This document shows positions 5,977 to 8,524 of a stretch of DNA of 8,524 nucleotides, one piece after another (position 1 is the first letter of the stretch; each line of letters begins with the position of its first letter). Both the position numbers and the translations under genes were made by a program. Below the pieces are notes generated by a model. The model had not been told where the DNA came from and ran no database searches. It saw nothing but the letters and a program-made list of their open reading frames with translations. Source of the stretch: DHVE2 group archaeon (GTDB lineage Archaea > Thermoplasmatota > Thermoplasmata > Thermoplasmatales > Aciduliprofundaceae); contig JALULR010000163.1 in the NCBI GenBank assembly GCA_027056155.1, forward strand, positions 1-8,524. Reading direction: 5' to 3'.

Positions 5977-6210
5977 ATGGCAGTGGGCTTTGTATTGATA
6001 AGTACAGCACCGGGTAAAGAGCATGAAGTTTACGAAGAGCTGAAAGGCTTGCCGGAGATTGTGGAACTGCACCCCCTCTTTGGTGAGTTTGACCTAATAG
6101 CCAAGCTAGAGACCAAGGACTATAATGAGCTCGGAAAGATTGTGGTTGAAAAAATAAGAATGATAGATGGAATCATCGACACAAAGACGCTCACCGGCAT
6201 AAAGTTCTGA
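5977..6210 (+). CDS. Stand-alone Lrp/AsnC ligand-binding (RAM) domain protein
   Basis: A 77-residue protein that is one RAM domain and nothing else: MAVGFVLISTAPGKEHEVYEEL forms the first strand and helix, PEIVELHPLFGEFDLIAKLE (residues 26-45) forms the central strands with the family's turn at GEFD, and DGIIDTKTLTGIKF ends the domain. Full Lrp/AsnC regulators carry an N-terminal HTH of about 60 residues, absent here, so this protein should not bind DNA by itself. Such single-domain proteins form dimers or higher rings and bind amino acids or similar small effectors. It is followed directly by a small membrane protein whose ribosome binding site overlaps its stop codon, suggesting a shared role. 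Possible functions are an effector sensor for a larger regulator or for the membrane partner; both are inference. Confidence 0.85.
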   Translation: MAVGFVLISTAPGKEHEVYEELKGLPEIVELHPLFGEFDLIAKLETKDYNELGKIVVEKIRMIDGIIDTKTLTGIKF

Positions 6211-6214
6211 GGTG
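6209..6214 (+). promoter_or_regulatory. Ribosome binding site overlapping the RAM-gene stop codon
   Basis: GAGGTG begins inside the TGA stop at 6208-6210 and lies 6 nt before the ATG at 6221. It indicates translational coupling and selects that ATG over the in-frame GTG at 6212. Confidence 0.65.
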
Positions 6215-6220
6215 TTTTCG

Positions 6221-6544
6221 ATGTGCTTTGTCTGGTCAACGATGGGCAGTGCTGGAGTTTGGACTATATTTACAGAGATACTTTTATTAGTGTTATCATT
6301 GACATTCATTGGACTCGGCGCCCTTACAGCGTACTTTGGCAGTGGAAAGAGTAGAGCAGCAGGAGTATCCTTGCTGGTAATTGGACTAATTATACCATTA
6401 ATCTTGTACTTTGCAGTGTGGATGAACGAAACTGGACACTTTACTAATGACCTTCTCTTGCCGGGTTTAATCTACGTTGGTGGAGCATTAGTTGGCCTTG
6501 TAGTGGGCTTTTTGGTGTTCCTCGGCGTAATCATGAAAACATAA
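6221..6544 (+). CDS. Small three-helix membrane protein, unrecognised family
   Basis: 107 residues with three hydrophobic segments at about 13-38, 47-68 and 79-104, joined by a short basic loop (SGKSR, 41-45) and a polar loop (NETGHFTND, 69-77). By the positive-inside rule the first loop is cytoplasmic and the second outside. Gly-rich helices suggest close packing, possibly as an oligomer. I see no known transporter or enzyme signature. It lies 10 nt downstream of the RAM-domain gene with a ribosome binding site reaching into that gene's stop codon, so the two are one operon and perhaps one complex. The T-run just after its stop likely ends the transcript. Confidence 0.75.
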   Translation: MCFVWSTMGSAGVWTIFTEILLLVLSLTFIGLGALTAYFGSGKSRAAGVSLLVIGLIIPLILYFAVWMNETGHFTNDLLLPGLIYVGGALVGLVVGFLVFLGVIMKT

Positions 6545-6557
6545 ATTTTTTTATACT
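6545..6557 (+). promoter_or_regulatory. T-run terminator merged with the purE TATA box
   Basis: Seven T residues (6546-6552) follow the stop codon at 6542-6544, as expected for an archaeal U-tract terminator. They merge into TTTATACT (6550-6557), whose centre is 22-23 nt from the purE ATG at 6576. One short element probably ends one transcript and starts the next, which would be leaderless. Confidence 0.5.
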
Positions 6558-6575
6558 TTTTTGGTATGCCTCCGC

Positions 6576-7052
6576 ATGGGAGTATGCGTAATTCTCGGAA
6601 GCAAGTCGGATTTTGACAAAGCTAAGAAAGCACTCTCGCTTTTATCTGATTTTTCAGTGCCTTATAATGTACATGTTGCCTCGGCGCATCGCACGCCTGA
6701 GCACGTGGAGCAAATTGTGAAGAACTCTCCTCATGAGGTATTTTTGATAATAGCAGGATTATCTGCCGCGCTACCTGGATTTGTGGCGGCGCTTACAGAG
6801 AGACCTGTGATTGGCGTGCCCCTATCAAGCAATGTGCCCTTCGATTCGCTGCTGAGCATGGTGCAGATGCCCAAAGGTGTGCCCATATCCGTGGTTGGTG
6901 TGGATAATGTGATTAACGGTGCATTGATGTGTGTGGAGATACTCACTTTGAAGTATCCAGCGCTTGTGGATAAAATTAAAGAGTACCGCGCAAAAATGCG
7001 GGAAAAAGTGTTTAGAGATGATAAGGAGGTTAGAGAGTATGTTCAATCCTGA
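6576..7052 (+). CDS. purE: N5-carboxyaminoimidazole ribonucleotide mutase / AIR carboxylase PurE
   Basis: 158 residues, standard for class I PurE. Visible signatures: GSKSD at 8-12 (phosphate loop), SAHRTP at 36-41 (catalytic His38), AGLSAALPG at 60-68, and FDSLLSMVQMPKGVP at 89-103 with the following VGVDNVINGAL. PurE makes CAIR, moving the carboxyl group from N5-CAIR (class I with PurK) or fixing CO2 on AIR (class II), in purine synthesis in the cytoplasm. In most class I enzymes the 60s motif is A-A-H-L-P-G; here it is A-A-L-P-G preceded by Ser, so the normally conserved His is Ala65. No purK is in the window. The start at 6576 is set by the family N-terminus and the TATA spacing; an in-frame TTG at 6561 falls upstream of the predicted mRNA start. 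Overlaps guaAb by 14 nt. Confidence 0.93.
   Translation: MGVCVILGSKSDFDKAKKALSLLSDFSVPYNVHVASAHRTPEHVEQIVKNSPHEVFLIIAGLSAALPGFVAALTERPVIGVPLSSNVPFDSLLSMVQMPKGVPISVVGVDNVINGALMCVEILTLKYPALVDKIKEYRAKMREKVFRDDKEVREYVQS
7025..7030 (+). promoter_or_regulatory. Ribosome binding site for guaAb inside purE
   Basis: GGAGGT, 8 nt before the ATG at 7039, selects this start over the longer in-frame reading from 6964 and couples translation to purE. Confidence 0.75.
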
Positions 7053-7977
7053 ATTGTTTGTGAGCGAGAGCGTAGAGAGCCTTCGAAATGAGATTAAGGG
7101 CCGTGCAGTAATTGCTTGCTCTGGCGGCGTGGATAGCACCGTCGCTGCAAAGCTCGTAGAGATGGCCATACATGACAAGCTCATGGTGGTGTTTGTAGAT
7201 ACGGGATTTATGAGAAAAAACGAAGCGCAAAATATAGAAAAGATGTTTCAGAGAATGGGTTTTAACTATCGCATAGTCCGCGCTGCCGATGAATTTATAG
7301 CCATGCTTAGTGGTGTGACAGACCCCGAGCAGAAGCGCAAGCTAATCGGTAAAAAGTTTATCGATGTTTTTGAGCGAATTGCCAGAGAGTTCGGTGCTGA
7401 GTATCTTGTGCAGGGCACAATAGCGCCTGACTGGATTGAAAGCGGAGGAGGATTGCGAGACACGATAAAATCACATCACAATGTGGGCGGGCTTCCCGAG
7501 CAAATGAAGCTCAAGCTTGTAGAGCCATTGCGAGACCTCTATAAAGATGAAGTGCGTAAGATTGCAAGATATCTCGGTATAGAGACAGCGGAGCGGCAAC
7601 CATTTCCAGGGCCTGGGCTAGCAATTAGAATTCTCGGAGAAATTGATAAGGAAAGACTCGAAATTGTAAGAGCTGCAAATGCCATCGTTGAGGAGGAGGT
7701 TGAGCGTTTTTATGTACCTGAAGAGCGGCCATGGCAGTATTTTGCGGTTCTTCTGCCTATAAAAAGCGTAGGTGTGCATGGTGATAAAAGAGCTTACGGT
7801 TATACTGTTGCAGTGCGTATGGTTGAGAGCCTCGACGGAATGACTGCTGCGTACTTTAAGGCGAGACATGAGCTGCTTGAGAGAATTGCAAATCGTATAA
7901 CAACGGAGGTAAATAGCATAAATCGCGTGGTTTACGATATAACAAATAAGCCTCCGGGCACTATTGAGTGGGAATAG
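7039..7977 (+). CDS. guaAb: GMP synthase (glutamine-hydrolysing) subunit B, ATP-pyrophosphatase
   Basis: 312 residues, the usual length of the archaeal stand-alone subunit. The P-loop SGGVDST at 28-34 binds ATP to adenylate XMP; DTGFMRK at 54-60 follows. Then come GTIAPDWIESGG at 127-138, the HHNVGGLP stretch at 146-153, FPGPGLAIRI at 189-198, and the C-terminal dimerisation domain with VGVHGDKRAYGY at 244-255 and the terminal KPPGTIEWE. It converts XMP to GMP using ammonia from the separate glutaminase subunit (guaAa), which is not in the window; it must be supplied from elsewhere. Encoded in an operon with purE (14-nt overlap), joining a mid-pathway and a last-step purine enzyme. The 3' end overlaps the convergent small membrane-anchored gene by 17 nt. 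Confidence 0.96.
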   Translation: MFNPELFVSESVESLRNEIKGRAVIACSGGVDSTVAAKLVEMAIHDKLMVVFVDTGFMRKNEAQNIEKMFQRMGFNYRIVRAADEFIAMLSGVTDPEQKRKLIGKKFIDVFERIAREFGAEYLVQGTIAPDWIESGGGLRDTIKSHHNVGGLPEQMKLKLVEPLRDLYKDEVRKIARYLGIETAERQPFPGPGLAIRILGEIDKERLEIVRAANAIVEEEVERFYVPEERPWQYFAVLLPIKSVGVHGDKRAYGYTVAVRMVESLDGMTAAYFKARHELLERIANRITTEVNSINRVVYDITNKPPGTIEWE

Positions 7978-8329
7978 ACTCTAGAAAATCTATGTATCTA
8001 TCTAGCTTTGCTGGAATCTCTTCCGGCTTTTTTATTTTGAAGATGAGGTACATGGGCGTTAGCTCAGCACCTGAGGGTGCTTTGATGCCTTCCACATCTT
8101 TGCTGTGGATTATGCTTATTTTCACCTTGGACCTGAAGGTGGCAATAATGTCGTAGTTTCTGTATTTGAAGATGAGGTCCTTTCCGCTATCCTTGGCATT
8201 ATACATGCTCTTTATTCCGTTTCGCACTTTGTCTTTGGAAGATGTAAGATTAATCATTATGTAGATGAGCGCTGCAAATATGGCGAAAATAACGATGAGC
8301 AGTAATAGCCCAATGACTTCGTCACTCAT
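7961..8329 (-). CDS. Small membrane-anchored protein, unrecognised family
   Basis: From the ATG at 8329 the product is 122 residues: one strongly hydrophobic segment at about 5-28, a basic stretch (SSKDKVRNGIKSM), then a soluble domain of about 85 residues with alternating strands (YRNYDIIATF, KVKISIIHS, PMYLIFKIKKP) and a closing helix. The single N-terminal anchor with positive residues after it suggests a cytoplasmic domain on the inner face. No Cys or catalytic motif is visible and I do not recognise a family. An in-frame TTG at 8344 would add five residues but lies next to the TATA box. The 3' end overlaps guaAb, so the two mRNAs are antisense over at least 17 nt. Confidence 0.7.
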   Translation of the reverse strand: MSDEVIGLLLLIVIFAIFAALIYIMINLTSSKDKVRNGIKSMYNAKDSGKDLIFKYRNYDIIATFRSKVKISIIHSKDVEGIKAPSGAELTPMYLIFKIKKPEEIPAKLDRYIDFLESIPTQ

Positions 8330-8347
8330 AAAGCTAGATGGCAAAGA

Positions 8348-8355
8348 ATATATAT
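8348..8355. promoter_or_regulatory. Symmetrical TATA box, possibly bidirectional
   Basis: ATATATAT is its own complement. Toward the minus strand it lies 22-23 nt from the ATG at 8329. Toward the plus strand it would start an RNA near 8376, exactly where a hairpin stem begins. Confidence 0.4.
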
Positions 8356-8375
8356 GGTTTTTTCTATGCTCACTC

Positions 8376-8438
8376 GCCCACCCGCCATGCCCCTCCCGAG
8401 CGATGAGGGAGGAACCACACGGTGGGCTAAATTTTTTT
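8376..8438 (+). ncRNA. Candidate small structured RNA (or terminator-like hairpin)
   Basis: GCCCACC (8376-8382) pairs perfectly with GGTGGGC (8421-8427), closing an inner stem CCTCCC (8392-8397) with GGGAGG (8407-8412) over a 9-nt loop. The outer stem is followed by TAAA and seven T residues (8432-8438). A competing hairpin, CCAC-ACG-GTGG (8415-8425), could form instead of the outer stem. The predicted start from the TATA box at 8348-8355 coincides with the first base of the stem. No RNA family was recognised. An open frame from ATG 8387 runs through it but looks non-coding. Confidence 0.4.
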
Positions 8439-8442
8439 CTAT

Positions 8443-8524
8443 CGCAGCTGCTGTCCGCGCAGCTGCTGTCAGCTGCACCAACAGTACGGTGTCTCCCTGC
8501 CGCTCGCCACGCAGCTGCTGTCAG
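8443..8524. repeat. Three copies of CGCAGCTGCTGTC at the window edge
   Basis: Copies lie at 8443-8455, 8458-8470 and 8510-8522, the last two followed by AG, with a partial CAGCTGC at 8470-8476. Each contains the palindrome GCAGCTGC. Spacing is irregular (2 and 39 nt) and the array may continue beyond the window. GC content is well above that of the neighbouring genes. Confidence 0.6.

Noticed and set aside
8387..8524. Open frame from ATG 8387 to the window edge
   Set aside because: It lies across the hairpin and T-run and the CAGCTG repeats, so its Ala/Val/Ser/Cys-rich product is probably a by-product of repeats. More sequence to the right would be needed to keep it.
8443..8524. CRISPR array
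   Set aside because: The repeat is only 13 bp and the spacing is 2 and 39 nt, not the regular 30-40 nt spacers of an array.

Overview
The window looks like a chromosomal segment of a euryarchaeon. Several features point to this: a stand-alone GMP synthase ATP-pyrophosphatase subunit (bacteria usually have a fused GuaA), an archaeal aIF1/SUI1, a hexulose-6-phosphate synthase fused to an RraA-like domain, a geranylgeranyl-reductase-family flavoprotein, and archaeal promoters with TATA boxes about 22-29 nt upstream of start codons, which implies many leaderless or nearly leaderless mRNAs. Placement near Thermoplasmatota is only a guess. No rRNA, tRNA, CRISPR array or transposase gene was seen.

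Layout. (1) Positions 1-1226, AT-rich accessory stretch: the 3' part of a possible nuclease/DUF5655-type gene, a folded GC-richer non-coding block (549-702), then an overlapping DUF4258-like/DUF2283 pair of toxin-antitoxin type whose first gene appears to have lost its normal start. (2) 1227-1491: a second non-coding block with a long imperfect hairpin, sharing a 13-base word (12/13 identical) with the first block. (3) 1492-5747, housekeeping-like genes: a four-helix membrane protein, a convergent HPS-RraA fusion, a divergent geranylgeranyl reductase, aIF1, and an orphan helical protein on the minus strand. (4) 5977-7977: a lone Lrp/AsnC ligand-binding (RAM) domain translationally coupled to a three-helix membrane protein, then purE-guaAb with overlapping reading frames. 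(5) 7961-8524: a small membrane-anchored protein on the minus strand, a predicted small structured RNA or terminator-like hairpin, and short GC-rich CAGCTG repeats running to the edge.

How the genes fit together. HPS working in reverse is the usual archaeal route to ribulose-5-phosphate and hence PRPP; PurE and GuaAb use PRPP-derived intermediates for IMP and GMP synthesis, so several genes share a nucleotide-supply theme, though they are not one operon. The most notable points are the DUF4258 frameshift, the two folded blocks flanking the TA-like pair, the replacement of a normally conserved His by Ala in PurE, and the candidate small RNA at 8376-8438.
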